Made by a program: the position numbers and the translations under genes
Assembly (NCBI GenBank): GCA_017880825.1
Contig: JADGRN010000084.1
Coordinates: 1-6,388, forward strand
DNA length: 6,388 nucleotides
Reading direction: 5' to 3'
DNA from: Methylophilaceae bacterium
GTDB taxonomy: Bacteria; Pseudomonadota; Gammaproteobacteria; Burkholderiales; Methylophilaceae
Notes under the pieces: generated by a model
Told to the model about the DNA's origin: nothing
The model's database searches: none
The model's input: the letters and a program-made list of their open reading frames with translations, nothing else
Shown: positions 1 to 6,057 of the stretch, piece after piece
Layout of the letters: the number at the start of each line of letters is the position of its first letter
Position numbering within the stretch: position 1 is the first letter of the stretch

Positions 1-108
1 GGCAAATATCCACTCATCCGTGGTATCCACCATGCACTCAAGGTCAGCGTTGGTCATGATTTTTGCCGGTAAATAGCTACCGGTTCCGGTAATACGCGAA
101 TACTTCAT
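1..108 (-). CDS. fabH: 3-oxoacyl-ACP synthase III (FabH), N-terminal 36 residues only
   Basis: Partial gene: the start codon is inside the window and the rest lies beyond the left edge. The visible protein begins [14 protein letters not shown] and continues through TNADLE and VDTTDEWI, the characteristic N-terminus of beta-ketoacyl-ACP synthase III. FabH condenses acetyl-CoA with malonyl-ACP in the cytoplasm, the first condensation of type II fatty-acid synthesis. The Cys-His-Asn catalytic triad lies outside the window, so activity cannot be checked. The ATG overlaps the plsX stop codon in an ATGA arrangement (105-108), which points to translational coupling. No clear Shine-Dalgarno sequence precedes it inside plsX, which fits coupling. 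The order plsX-fabH is the widespread one in proteobacteria. Identification is firm despite the short fragment, because motif and context agree. Confidence 0.93.
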   Translation of the reverse strand, partial: MKYSRITGTGSYLPAKIMTNADLECMVDTTDEWIFA

Positions 109-1166
109 GCATGGTCTTTCAAAACGGCATCTGGCGTCCCGGCAGACTTGGCATGCGGCTGTATGTGTTCAATCTCTAACTGCTCAGTAATTCTGCGTAA
201 AACACCACTGCGCGCTTCTTCAATTGCCGTGTGGATGGCATGCAAGAAAGAGAATCTGTCTGCGCCACCATGGCTTTTCACTACAATCCCCCGCAAACCC
301 AGGAAACTGGCGCCGTTGTAGCGTCTTGGATCAAGCCGTTGCTTGAACGCTTTCAGTACCGGCATTGCCGCCACAGCCATTAATTTGGTAAATAAATTAC
401 GCTTGAATTCTTGCATCAGAAATTCGCTCATCATACGAGCCAGACCTTCCGAGGTTTTAAGTGCCACATTGCCGACAAAACCATCGCACACCACCAAGTC
501 GGTAGTGCCTTTATAGATATCGTCACCTTCCACGTTGCCATAGAAGTTGAGGTGGCTGGCGCGTAAAAGCTCGCCAGCCTGTTTTACCACTTCATTGCCT
601 TTGATATCTTCGGAACCGATATTGAGCAAGCCCACGCTGGGCCGTTCCTTGTGTTCAACGCATGAAACCAGCATGGCCCCCATGACGGCAAATTGCAATA
701 ATTGCTCGGGCGTGCAGTCAGCGTTAGCCCCCAAGTCCAGCATATAGATCAGACCTTTTTGGCTAGGTAACGCAGCGGCTATAGCCGGACGATCAATGCC
801 AGGAAGTGTTTTTAACACAAAGCGCGCGGTTGCCATCAAGGCACCAGTGTTGCCGGCACTTACGCAAGCGTTGGCTTCGCCGCTCTTAACCAGATTGACG
901 GCAACGCGCAGGGAAGAATCTTTTTTGTTTTTCAGTGCGCTCTGTGGAGATTCCTCCATAGTCACCACTTCGTTGGCATGGTGTATACGAAGACGCGGGC
1001 CAACAGCAGCTTTGTGGGCGCTTAATTCCACCTCGATAGCATCGGCCAAGCCAACCAGAATAATATTGATTTTGCTATCTTGCTCAAGCACATCCAGTGC
1101 CGCGGGCACTGTGACATGAGGGCCGTGATCCCCCCCCATGACGTCGATAGCGACGGTGATATCCAT
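105..1166 (-). CDS. plsX: Phosphate acyltransferase PlsX
   Basis: PlsX converts acyl-ACP plus inorganic phosphate to acyl-phosphate, the acyl donor for PlsY in phosphatidic-acid synthesis; it is a peripheral membrane-associated cytoplasmic enzyme. From the ATG at 1166 the protein has 353 residues, normal for the family. Visible family motifs are [11 protein letters not shown] near the N-terminus, [12 protein letters not shown] around residues 101-112, [31 protein letters not shown], and [11 protein letters not shown] followed by KSHG near the C-terminus. A TTG two codons upstream (1172) would also be in frame, but [13 protein letters not shown] fits the family better. Neither start has a usable Shine-Dalgarno: the only GAG is one base from the ATG. 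The gene begins just after a terminator-like hairpin downstream of rpmF. Codons 9-11 contain an 8-G run (1130-1137). The stop overlaps the fabH start by 4 bases. Confidence 0.97.
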   Translation of the reverse strand: MDITVAIDVMGGDHGPHVTVPAALDVLEQDSKINIILVGLADAIEVELSAHKAAVGPRLRIHHANEVVTMEESPQSALKNKKDSSLRVAVNLVKSGEANACVSAGNTGALMATARFVLKTLPGIDRPAIAAALPSQKGLIYMLDLGANADCTPEQLLQFAVMGAMLVSCVEHKERPSVGLLNIGSEDIKGNEVVKQAGELLRASHLNFYGNVEGDDIYKGTTDLVVCDGFVGNVALKTSEGLARMMSEFLMQEFKRNLFTKLMAVAAMPVLKAFKQRLDPRRYNGASFLGLRGIVVKSHGGADRFSFLHAIHTAIEEARSGVLRRITEQLEIEHIQPHAKSAGTPDAVLKDHA

Positions 1167-1181
1167 GCTCAAAGTTGGATA

Positions 1182-1223
1182 CTAAAAAACAAAACGCCGG
1201 TTCTTAGAAGTAAAGAAACGGCG
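1182..1223 (-). terminator. Intrinsic terminator-like hairpin between rpmF and plsX
   Basis: Read on the minus strand, arm CGCCGTTTCTT (1223-1213) pairs with AAGAACCGGCG (1205-1195) around a 7-base loop. That is 10 of 11 positions, with one T/C mismatch and a GC-rich base. The hairpin is followed at once by TTTTGTTTTTT (1194-1184). This is the classical layout of a rho-independent terminator. It lies 20 bases after the rpmF stop and about 18 bases before the plsX start. Because the plsX-fabH genes continue in the same direction, it probably acts as a partial terminator that lowers expression of the lipid genes relative to the ribosomal protein. Read-through efficiency cannot be judged from sequence. 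Confidence 0.8.
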
Positions 1224-1242
1224 CATTTGTCTCAAAACAGCC

Positions 1243-1422
1243 TTACTCGCCCTTCGCTGGCAACACCTTGCGGCCACGATAATAACCGCTTGGGCTAACG
1301 TGATGACGCAGGTGGGTTTCACCGGTGGTTGGTTCTACCGCCAACGGTGGATTGGTCAGGAAATCGTGCGAGCGGTGCATGCCACGCTTGGAAGACGACT
1401 TCTTGTTTTGTTGAACAGCCAT
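1243..1422 (-). CDS. rpmF: 50S ribosomal protein L32 (bL32)
   Basis: A 59-residue protein found by reading the minus strand between yceD and plsX. It begins [20 protein letters not shown] and contains [17 protein letters not shown], which match the bL32 family closely along its length; E. coli L32 starts MAVQQNKPTRSKRGM. It is a small basic component of the large ribosomal subunit. It has no zinc-binding cysteines, so it is the C-minus form, like that of E. coli. The start is certain: the family N-terminus is intact and a strong AGGAG Shine-Dalgarno (1430-1434) lies 7 bases upstream, the best ribosome binding site in this gene cluster. It sits 49 bases after yceD, the conserved yceD-rpmF pairing, and is followed by a terminator-like hairpin. 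Confidence 0.98.
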   Translation of the reverse strand: MAVQQNKKSSSKRGMHRSHDFLTNPPLAVEPTTGETHLRHHVSPSGYYRGRKVLPAKGE

Positions 1423-1429
1423 GGTGTTA

Positions 1430-1434
1430 CTCCT
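1430..1434 (-). promoter_or_regulatory. Strong ribosome binding site of rpmF
   Basis: AGGAG on the minus strand, 7 bases before the rpmF ATG. It fixes the rpmF start and contrasts with yceD, plsX, fabH, pycB and yceF, none of which has a clear Shine-Dalgarno in this window. This suggests that L32 is translated at a much higher rate than its operon partners. Confidence 0.85.
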
Positions 1435-1471
1435 ATAAAAATCAAATTTACCTAAAATCTCGCAAAAACAT

Positions 1472-1984
1472 TTAGCGTTTGCCGGTTTTCAGTCCCTGCA
1501 ATACGGCAAAAGGACTGACTTTTTTCAATGTATTCAGCTTCGCACTGGCGCTACATGTTTCTGTACTGTGGGTGGGCGCCAGAGGCAAGCCCAGCAACAC
1601 CTCATCTTCAATCAATTCAGCAATCCGCATTTGCACATTGGCCACCAGATAATCCTCGTCCTCAGGTTCTTCCTCAGGTAACGGCATTGATCCTTCATCC
1701 GGCACAATGATGAAACTCGAATCCAGATCCAGCTTAAAATCCATCGCCTCCAGACAGCGCTGACAGGTGAGTTGGAGGATCCCTTGCACACGCAATCGCA
1801 GCTGAGGTTTGCGCTCATGACTGAGTCCGCCTGTTAGTTGATATTGCAGTTCGCCAGTCTCGGGAAACAAAGCGTCATGCAGACGCGGTAAATCCGAGGC
1901 GGCGATTGTACCATATATCTCCTGCGACTTCCGAGCGAACTCCAGGCTATCAATAATCATGTTGTTTTTGGTTAATGCAGACAT
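1472..1984 (-). CDS. yceD: YceD/DUF177 family protein (23S rRNA accumulation protein)
   Basis: From the ATG at 1984 the protein has 170 residues, close to the 173 of E. coli YceD. The family is linked to accumulation of 23S rRNA; its biochemical activity is not established. Visible features are IDSLEFAR near the N-terminus, a conserved CQRC pair (C74, C77), an acidic run EEEPEDED (104-111), [14 protein letters not shown] (127-139), a third cysteine at 143, and the family C-terminus [10 protein letters not shown]. The longest open frame extends upstream to 2113 over pycA, but that part has no family character. A second in-frame ATG at 1960 would give 162 residues beginning MIIDSLEF and is a real alternative, because the predicted transcription start (about 1987) leaves the 1984 ATG almost leaderless. 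Neither start has a Shine-Dalgarno. It is the first gene of the leftward cluster, just upstream of rpmF. Confidence 0.92.
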   Translation of the reverse strand: MSALTKNNMIIDSLEFARKSQEIYGTIAASDLPRLHDALFPETGELQYQLTGGLSHERKPQLRLRVQGILQLTCQRCLEAMDFKLDLDSSFIIVPDEGSMPLPEEEPEDEDYLVANVQMRIAELIEDEVLLGLPLAPTHSTETCSASAKLNTLKKVSPFAVLQGLKTGKR

Positions 1985-1993
1985 AAGGGGCGC

Positions 1994-2022
1994 ATGATAC
2001 AATCCGCCGGTTTTGGTGTCAA
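1994..2022 (-). promoter_or_regulatory. Sigma70-type promoter for yceD-rpmF-plsX-fabH
   Basis: On the minus strand a perfect TTGACA (-35, 2022-2017) is followed after exactly 17 bases by TATCAT (-10, 1999-1994; 5 of 6 consensus positions). Transcription is expected to start near 1987, only a few bases before the yceD ATG at 1984 and about 27 bases before the alternative ATG at 1960. This is the best promoter match I found in the window. It shares base pairs with the plus-strand -10 element of pycA. Confidence 0.8.
1995..2003 (+). promoter_or_regulatory. Extended -10 promoter element for pycAB
   Basis: TGATACAAT reads as TG, one base, then TACAAT (5 of 6 to TATAAT), the extended -10 form that can work with a poor -35. 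The best -35 candidate, TGCAGA at 16-bp spacing (1976-1981), matches the consensus at only 3 positions. The predicted start near 2010 leaves a leader of about 27 bases to the pycA GTG. The element overlaps the -10 of the opposing yceD promoter. Confidence 0.5.
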
Positions 2023-2026
2023 AATC
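2009..2026. promoter_or_regulatory. Interrupted dyad, candidate operator
   Basis: TTTTG-GTGT-CAAAA (2011-2024) is a 5-bp inverted repeat. With one mismatch it extends to GGTTTTG and CAAAATC (2009-2026). It covers the -35 box of the leftward promoter (2017-2022) and lies just after the expected start point of pycA. A repressor bound here could affect both operons. The arms are short and AT-rich, so chance is a real alternative; no regulator gene is visible in the window. Confidence 0.3.
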
Positions 2027-2036
2027 AGGCCTGCAA

Positions 2037-3455
2037 GTGATAAAAAAAATTCTTGTTGCTAATCGCGGTGAAATAGCTGTTCGTATTGTCCGCGCCTGCT
2101 CGGAAATGGGCATTAAATCGGTCGCTATTTATACTGACGCCGACCGTCAGGCCTTGCACGTCAAAAAAGCCGATGAAGCTTATAACATAGGCTCTGATCC
2201 GGTAGTTGGCTATCTCAATGCGCACAATATCGTTAATTTGGCAGTTGCTTCAGGCTGCGATGCCTTGCATCCCGGCTATGGCTTTCTTTCTGAAAACCCC
2301 GAGTTGGCAGAAATCTGCGCCCGTCGCGGCATCAAATTCATAGGCCCAAACGCCAAAGTCATTCGCCAAATGGGCGACAAAATCCAGGCACGTAACGCCA
2401 TGATGAGCGCAGGAATTCCTTGCACGCCAGGCAGCCAGGGTAACCTGGCTGACTTGGAGGAAGCGCGGCTATTGGCTAAAAAAATTGGCTACCCGGTCAT
2501 GTTGAAAGCCACCAATGGCGGCGGCGGGCGCGGCATTCGTCGCTGTAATGACGAAAAAGAGTTGCTGGGTAACTATGACCGTGTGATTTCCGAGGCAAGC
2601 AAAGCTTTTGGCAAGCCGGAAGTTTTTCTGGAAAAATACATCGTTAATCCACTCCATATTGAAGTGCAGATTCTTGGCGATAGTCACGGTAATGTCATCC
2701 ATCTGTTTGAACGGGATTGCTCGATCCAGCGCCGCAATCAGAAACTGATTGAAATCGCGCCCTCCCCTCAGTTAAGCAAGGCGCAACGTGAATATATCGG
2801 CAATCTTGCGGTCAAGGCCGCCAAGGCAGTGAATTACGAAAATGCCGGCACGGTCGAATTCCTGCTGGCTGCGGACAACAGCTTCTATTTCATGGAAATG
2901 AATACCCGCCTGCAGGTTGAGCATACGGTCACGGAAAGTATCACTGGCATTGATATTGTGCAGGAGCAGATCCGGATTGCCGATGGCCTGGAACTTCAAT
3001 ACAAGCAGAAAGATGTGCAGTATCGTGGCTTTGCGATGGAATTCCGTATTAACGCGGAAGACCCGAAAAATGGCTTTCTGCCCAGCTTTGGCAAGATCAC
3101 CCGCTATTACGCCCCTGGCGGTCCCGGCGTGCGCATTGATGCCGCGATGTATAGCGGTTATGTAATTCCGCCTTATTACGACTCCATGTGCGCCAAGCTG
3201 ACGGTATGGGCGCTTACCTGGGAAAGTGTGGTGGAACGTGGTCGCCGTGCGCTGGACGATATGGTGATATATGGCGTAAAAACCACGATTCCCTATTATC
3301 AGGAAATCCTCAAGCATAAGGATTTCCGAGCAGCCAGATTCGATACCAGCTTTGTTGAGGCGCATCCGGAATTAATAAATTACGCCACTGAATTCCCGCC
3401 GGAATTATTTGCGGCTGCAATTTCTGCAGCCATTGCAGCACATGAAGGCATCTGA
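2037..3455 (+). CDS. pycA: Pyruvate carboxylase subunit A (biotin carboxylase, AccC-like)
   Basis: This subunit uses ATP and bicarbonate to carboxylate biotin carried on the partner subunit. From the GTG at 2037 it has 472 residues, typical for PycA. Order of domains: biotin-carboxylase N-domain (about 1-112), ATP-grasp (about 114-330), C-domain (about 335-445). The key residues line up with E. coli AccC: K115, K157, glycine loop NGGGGRGIR (160-168), H207, K236 in QRRNQKLIEIAPSP, E274, E287, N289, R291, E295 in EMNTRLQVEHTVTE, and R337. All catalytic positions are present. The GTG start gives MIKKILVANRGEIA, the family N-terminus, with AGG 7 bases upstream; a TTG at 2013 would add eight unsupported residues. 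It is called PycA rather than AccC because the next gene is an OadA/PycB-type carboxyltransferase and because the C-terminus (AHPELINYATEFP, then alanine-rich) is PycA-like. It is divergent from yceD, 52 bases away. Confidence 0.9.
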   Translation: MIKKILVANRGEIAVRIVRACSEMGIKSVAIYTDADRQALHVKKADEAYNIGSDPVVGYLNAHNIVNLAVASGCDALHPGYGFLSENPELAEICARRGIKFIGPNAKVIRQMGDKIQARNAMMSAGIPCTPGSQGNLADLEEARLLAKKIGYPVMLKATNGGGGRGIRRCNDEKELLGNYDRVISEASKAFGKPEVFLEKYIVNPLHIEVQILGDSHGNVIHLFERDCSIQRRNQKLIEIAPSPQLSKAQREYIGNLAVKAAKAVNYENAGTVEFLLAADNSFYFMEMNTRLQVEHTVTESITGIDIVQEQIRIADGLELQYKQKDVQYRGFAMEFRINAEDPKNGFLPSFGKITRYYAPGGPGVRIDAAMYSGYVIPPYYDSMCAKLTVWALTWESVVERGRRALDDMVIYGVKTTIPYYQEILKHKDFRAARFDTSFVEAHPELINYATEFPPELFAAAISAAIAAHEGI

Positions 3456-3462
3456 GCCATCT

Positions 3463-3489
3463 TTCAGACTGGACCATTCAGACCAACCA
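3463..3489. repeat. Short tandem direct repeat in the pycA-pycB spacer
   Basis: TTCAGACTGGACCA (3463-3476) is followed immediately by TTCAGACCAACCA (3477-3489): the same seven bases, then a shared ACCA ending. It lies in the 61-base gap between pycA and pycB, before an A/T-only tract (3502-3516) that leads into the pycB ATG. The function is unknown; it may be a small duplication remnant. Confidence 0.5.
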
Positions 3490-3516
3490 TTAAACATAAA
3501 GTAATAAATTAAAATT

Positions 3517-5355
3517 ATGCCAAAAGTCTTTGTTTCAGAATTAGTTTTACGAGATGGCCATCAATCATTGATCGCTACGCGCATGCGCACCGATGATATG
3601 CTGCCAATCTGTTCCAGACTTGATGCAATAGGATTCTGGTCGCTGGAAGCCTGGGGCGGCGCCACTTTTGACGCGTGCGTGCGCTATCTCAAAGAAGACC
3701 CGTGGGAACGCCTGAAAAAGCTGCGTAAAGCACTGCCTAACAGCCGCATCCAGATGCTGTTGCGCGGCCAAAATCTGCTTGGCTATCGCCATTACTCGGA
3801 CGATGTAGTGCGTGCTTTTGTGCAAAAGTCTGCCGGTAGCGGTGTAGACGTATTTCGCATCTTCGATGCCATGAACGATCTACGCAATTTGAAGATTTCC
3901 ATTGAGGCTGTGAAAAAGGTCGGCAAGCACGCCGAAGGTTGCATCAGCTATACCACCAGCCCGGTTCACGATATTCCGTACTTTGTCGCTCTGGCAAAGG
4001 AAATGGAAGCCATGAGCTGCGATACCATCGCCATTAAAGATATGGCAGGTCTGCTTACGCCTTACACTACCGCGGAACTAGTCAAGGCCTTGCGCGCGGC
4101 TATTAAGCTGCCTATACACCTGCACAGCCATGCTACATCTGGCTTGTCGGCGATGTGTTTCCTGAAAGGCGTAGAGGCTGGCGCCACCATTCTCGATACC
4201 TGCAACTCGGCATTTGGCGAGGGTGCCAGCCACCCCTCGACCGAAAGTATCGTTGCTGCATTCCACGGCACTGAATACGACACTGGCCTGAATCTGGTTG
4301 CCATACAAGAAATTACCGCTTACTTCCGTGAAGTGCGCAAGAAGTATTGGCAGTTCGAAAGTGACTTTACCGGCGTCGATACGCGCGTGCTGGTCAATCA
4401 GGTGCCCGGCGGCATGATTTCCAACCTGTCCAATCAGCTTAAAGAACAAGGTGCGCTGGGGCGCATAGATGAAGTGCTGGCGGAAATCCCGCGTGTGCGC
4501 AAGGATTTAGGTTTCCCACCGCTGGTAACACCTACATCACAGATTGTTGGTACCCAAGCCGTGCTGAATGTGCTGACCGGTGCACGTTACAAATCGGTTA
4601 CTACCGAAGTCAAGAATTACCTGCTCGGCCATTATGGCAAGGCACCTGGCCCCATCGATATGGATGTCAAGAACCTTGCTGTAGGCAATGCTGAGAGCAT
4701 CGCTGGCCGCCCGGCTGACTTGCTGGAAAATGAGATGGAAAGGCTGCGCATCGAATCCGAAGGCTTGGCCAAGAGCGAGGAAGATGTGCTGACCTATGCC
4801 ATGTTCCCGGACTTGGCCAAGACCTTCTTGCAGGAACGCAATGCCGGCACGCTCAAGGCCGATCCGCTGCTGCCCAAGGAAGCCGCAGCAACCAGTACGG
4901 CACGTTACGCACCGACTGAATTCAATGTCACGCTGCATGGCGAAACCTTCCATATCAAGCTCACCGGCAGCGGCCATGCTGGCGAAGAGCATCGTCCATT
5001 CTATGTGTCTGTCGATGGCATCGCCGAAGAAGTCATTGTCGAAACCCTCAGCGAAATCGAGGTCTCCGGCGGTAAGAGTAATGGCAAAAAGAAAGCGGCA
5101 ACTGCCGACATTAGCGCTCGCCCACGCCCTTCACATGAAGGTTGCGTGAGCACTGCCATGCCAGGCAGCATCGTCGAGGTCAAGGTCAAGGCTGGCGACA
5201 AAGTGAATGCAGGCGACCCGGTGCTGGTGATCGAGGCCATGAAAATGGAAAACGAGATTCAAGCTCCCAAGAGCGGCATCGTCATTGCCGTTCATGTGAA
5301 AAAAGGCGACAGCGTGACGCCTGATGAAACTCTGCTGGAAATTCAGCCCGACTGA
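3517..5355 (+). CDS. pycB: Pyruvate carboxylase subunit B (carboxyltransferase plus biotin carrier, OadA-like)
   Basis: This subunit transfers the carboxyl group from biotin to pyruvate, giving oxaloacetate. Length is 612 residues. Domains: carboxyltransferase TIM barrel (about 5-265) with LRDGHQS (11-17; D13 metal ligand), RGQNLLGY (83-90), the lysine of AIKDMAG (K174, the expected carbamylated ligand), and HLHSHATSG (H203, H205 metal ligands); conserved carboxylase domain (about 285-480) with VPGGM (296-300) and VTPTSQIVGTQ (337-347; T338 probably catalytic); a Lys/Gly linker (about 517-535); and a biotinyl domain with EAMKMEN, biotinylated on K576. OadA of the sodium-pumping oxaloacetate decarboxylase has the same architecture, but no OadB/OadG gene is present and pycA is directly upstream, so carboxylase is favoured. 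2-oxoglutarate carboxylase is a less likely alternative. It starts 61 bases after pycA behind an AT-rich leader with no clear Shine-Dalgarno. Confidence 0.9.
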   Translation: MPKVFVSELVLRDGHQSLIATRMRTDDMLPICSRLDAIGFWSLEAWGGATFDACVRYLKEDPWERLKKLRKALPNSRIQMLLRGQNLLGYRHYSDDVVRAFVQKSAGSGVDVFRIFDAMNDLRNLKISIEAVKKVGKHAEGCISYTTSPVHDIPYFVALAKEMEAMSCDTIAIKDMAGLLTPYTTAELVKALRAAIKLPIHLHSHATSGLSAMCFLKGVEAGATILDTCNSAFGEGASHPSTESIVAAFHGTEYDTGLNLVAIQEITAYFREVRKKYWQFESDFTGVDTRVLVNQVPGGMISNLSNQLKEQGALGRIDEVLAEIPRVRKDLGFPPLVTPTSQIVGTQAVLNVLTGARYKSVTTEVKNYLLGHYGKAPGPIDMDVKNLAVGNAESIAGRPADLLENEMERLRIESEGLAKSEEDVLTYAMFPDLAKTFLQERNAGTLKADPLLPKEAAATSTARYAPTEFNVTLHGETFHIKLTGSGHAGEEHRPFYVSVDGIAEEVIVETLSEIEVSGGKSNGKKKAATADISARPRPSHEGCVSTAMPGSIVEVKVKAGDKVNAGDPVLVIEAMKMENEIQAPKSGIVIAVHVKKGDSVTPDETLLEIQPD

Positions 5356-5368
5356 TGCACAAATGACC

Positions 5369-5405
5369 ATAAGCCAACAGCATCCGCACTGTCGGCTTAT
5401 TATTG
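5369..5405 (+). terminator. Hairpin after pycB, weak terminator or yceF leader structure
   Basis: ATAAGCCAACAG (5369-5380) pairs with CTGTCGGCTTAT (5389-5400) at 11 of 12 positions (one A/C mismatch) around an 8-base loop. It lies 13 bases after the pycB stop. The following TATTG gives only a poor U-tract, so termination is probably incomplete. The hairpin ends 8 bases before the yceF ATG, where a ribosome binding site should be, so it could instead limit yceF translation. Confidence 0.5.
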
Positions 5406-5408
5406 ATC

Positions 5409-5993
5409 ATGCCTGAATACCCGCTCATCCTCGCTTCCTCATCACCTTTTCGGCGTGAGCTATTGCAACGGCTGCAACTGCCCTTTACTAGCATTTCACC
5501 GGATGTCGATGAAACGCCACTGACTAACGAAGCACCACGGGATACTGCCTTGCGACTGGCGCAAGCCAAGGCACGCAAGATAGCGGCTGATCATCCTGAG
5601 GCGCTTGTTATTGGTTGCGATCAGGTTGCCACACTGGATGGCCTGCAACTCGGTAAACCACTCACACACGACAGTGCCGTCAAGCAACTGCGCATGATGC
5701 GTGGCCGTAGCGTCATCTTTTATAGCGCATTGTGCCTGTATAACCCACACACCAGGCATATGCAGGCTGAGGCCGTGCCTTATGTCGTGGAATTCCGCCA
5801 TCTGACCGATGCCCAGATAGAAAACTACCTGCTCCAAGAGCAGCCCTACCATTGCGCTGGCAGCGCCAAGTCAGAAGGCTTGGGCATCGCACTGATTGCC
5901 GCCATGCACGGTGATGACCCCAATGCCTTGATTGGCCTGCCGTTAATCAAACTTATCAGCATGTTGCAAAACGAAGGCGTCAACGTAATATAG
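5409..5993 (+). CDS. yceF: YceF-type Maf nucleotide pyrophosphatase (7-methyl-GTP class)
   Basis: Maf enzymes hydrolyse non-canonical or modified nucleotides to the monophosphate and pyrophosphate; the E. coli YceF branch prefers 7-methyl-GTP. From the ATG at 5409 the protein has 194 residues, like E. coli YceF. Motifs: [14 protein letters not shown] (6-19), PDVDETP (31-37), GCDQV with the probable catalytic D71, GKPL (82-85), [13 protein letters not shown] (148-160), and [10 protein letters not shown] (170-179). The CAGS-KSEG version of the third motif is that of YceF rather than of the dTTP/UTP-specific YhdE type. A TTG two codons upstream is possible but not needed. No Shine-Dalgarno is visible and a hairpin occupies the leader, so expression is probably low or coupled to pycB read-through. 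In E. coli yceF is the divergent neighbour of yceD; here pycAB separates them. Confidence 0.93.
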   Translation: MPEYPLILASSSPFRRELLQRLQLPFTSISPDVDETPLTNEAPRDTALRLAQAKARKIAADHPEALVIGCDQVATLDGLQLGKPLTHDSAVKQLRMMRGRSVIFYSALCLYNPHTRHMQAEAVPYVVEFRHLTDAQIENYLLQEQPYHCAGSAKSEGLGIALIAAMHGDDPNALIGLPLIKLISMLQNEGVNVI

Positions 5994-6057
5994 TCGCAAG
6001 CGTTCCTGGCATATCGGACGAATACCAAGCCGGACAGCCTAATCCCTGGAGACATTC

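Noticed and set aside
796..1119. 107-codon plus-strand open frame inside plsX
   Set aside because: It is antisense to conserved PlsX motifs and its translation is Ser/Thr/Ala-rich with no family resemblance.
1206..1240. Possible internal plsX promoter (TTGAGA with a -10 at 17 bp)
   Set aside because: The -10 position reads TACTTC, a poor match, and it lies within the terminator stem.
2026..2033. CAGGCCTG palindrome over the pycA Shine-Dalgarno
   Set aside because: An 8-bp palindrome with no loop cannot form a hairpin within one RNA, and such short palindromes occur by chance.
1985..2113. Upstream extension of the yceD reading frame
   Set aside because: It would run over the divergent promoters and the pycA start, and the added residues do not resemble the YceD family.
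2772..3365. 197-codon open frame on the minus strand inside pycA
   Set aside because: It lies opposite a fully conserved biotin carboxylase, has no recognisable motif and no ribosome binding site; it is a shadow of the pycA coding pattern.
3391..3431. Two small perfect hairpins near the end of pycA (AATTCC/GGAATT and GGCTGCA/TGCAGCC)
   Set aside because: They lie in coding sequence for the alanine-rich C-terminus, have no U-tract and short arms; probably codon-driven chance.
4537..4992. 151-codon minus-strand open frame inside pycB
   Set aside because: It lies opposite conserved carboxylase-domain sequence and shows no recognisable protein family; treated as a shadow.
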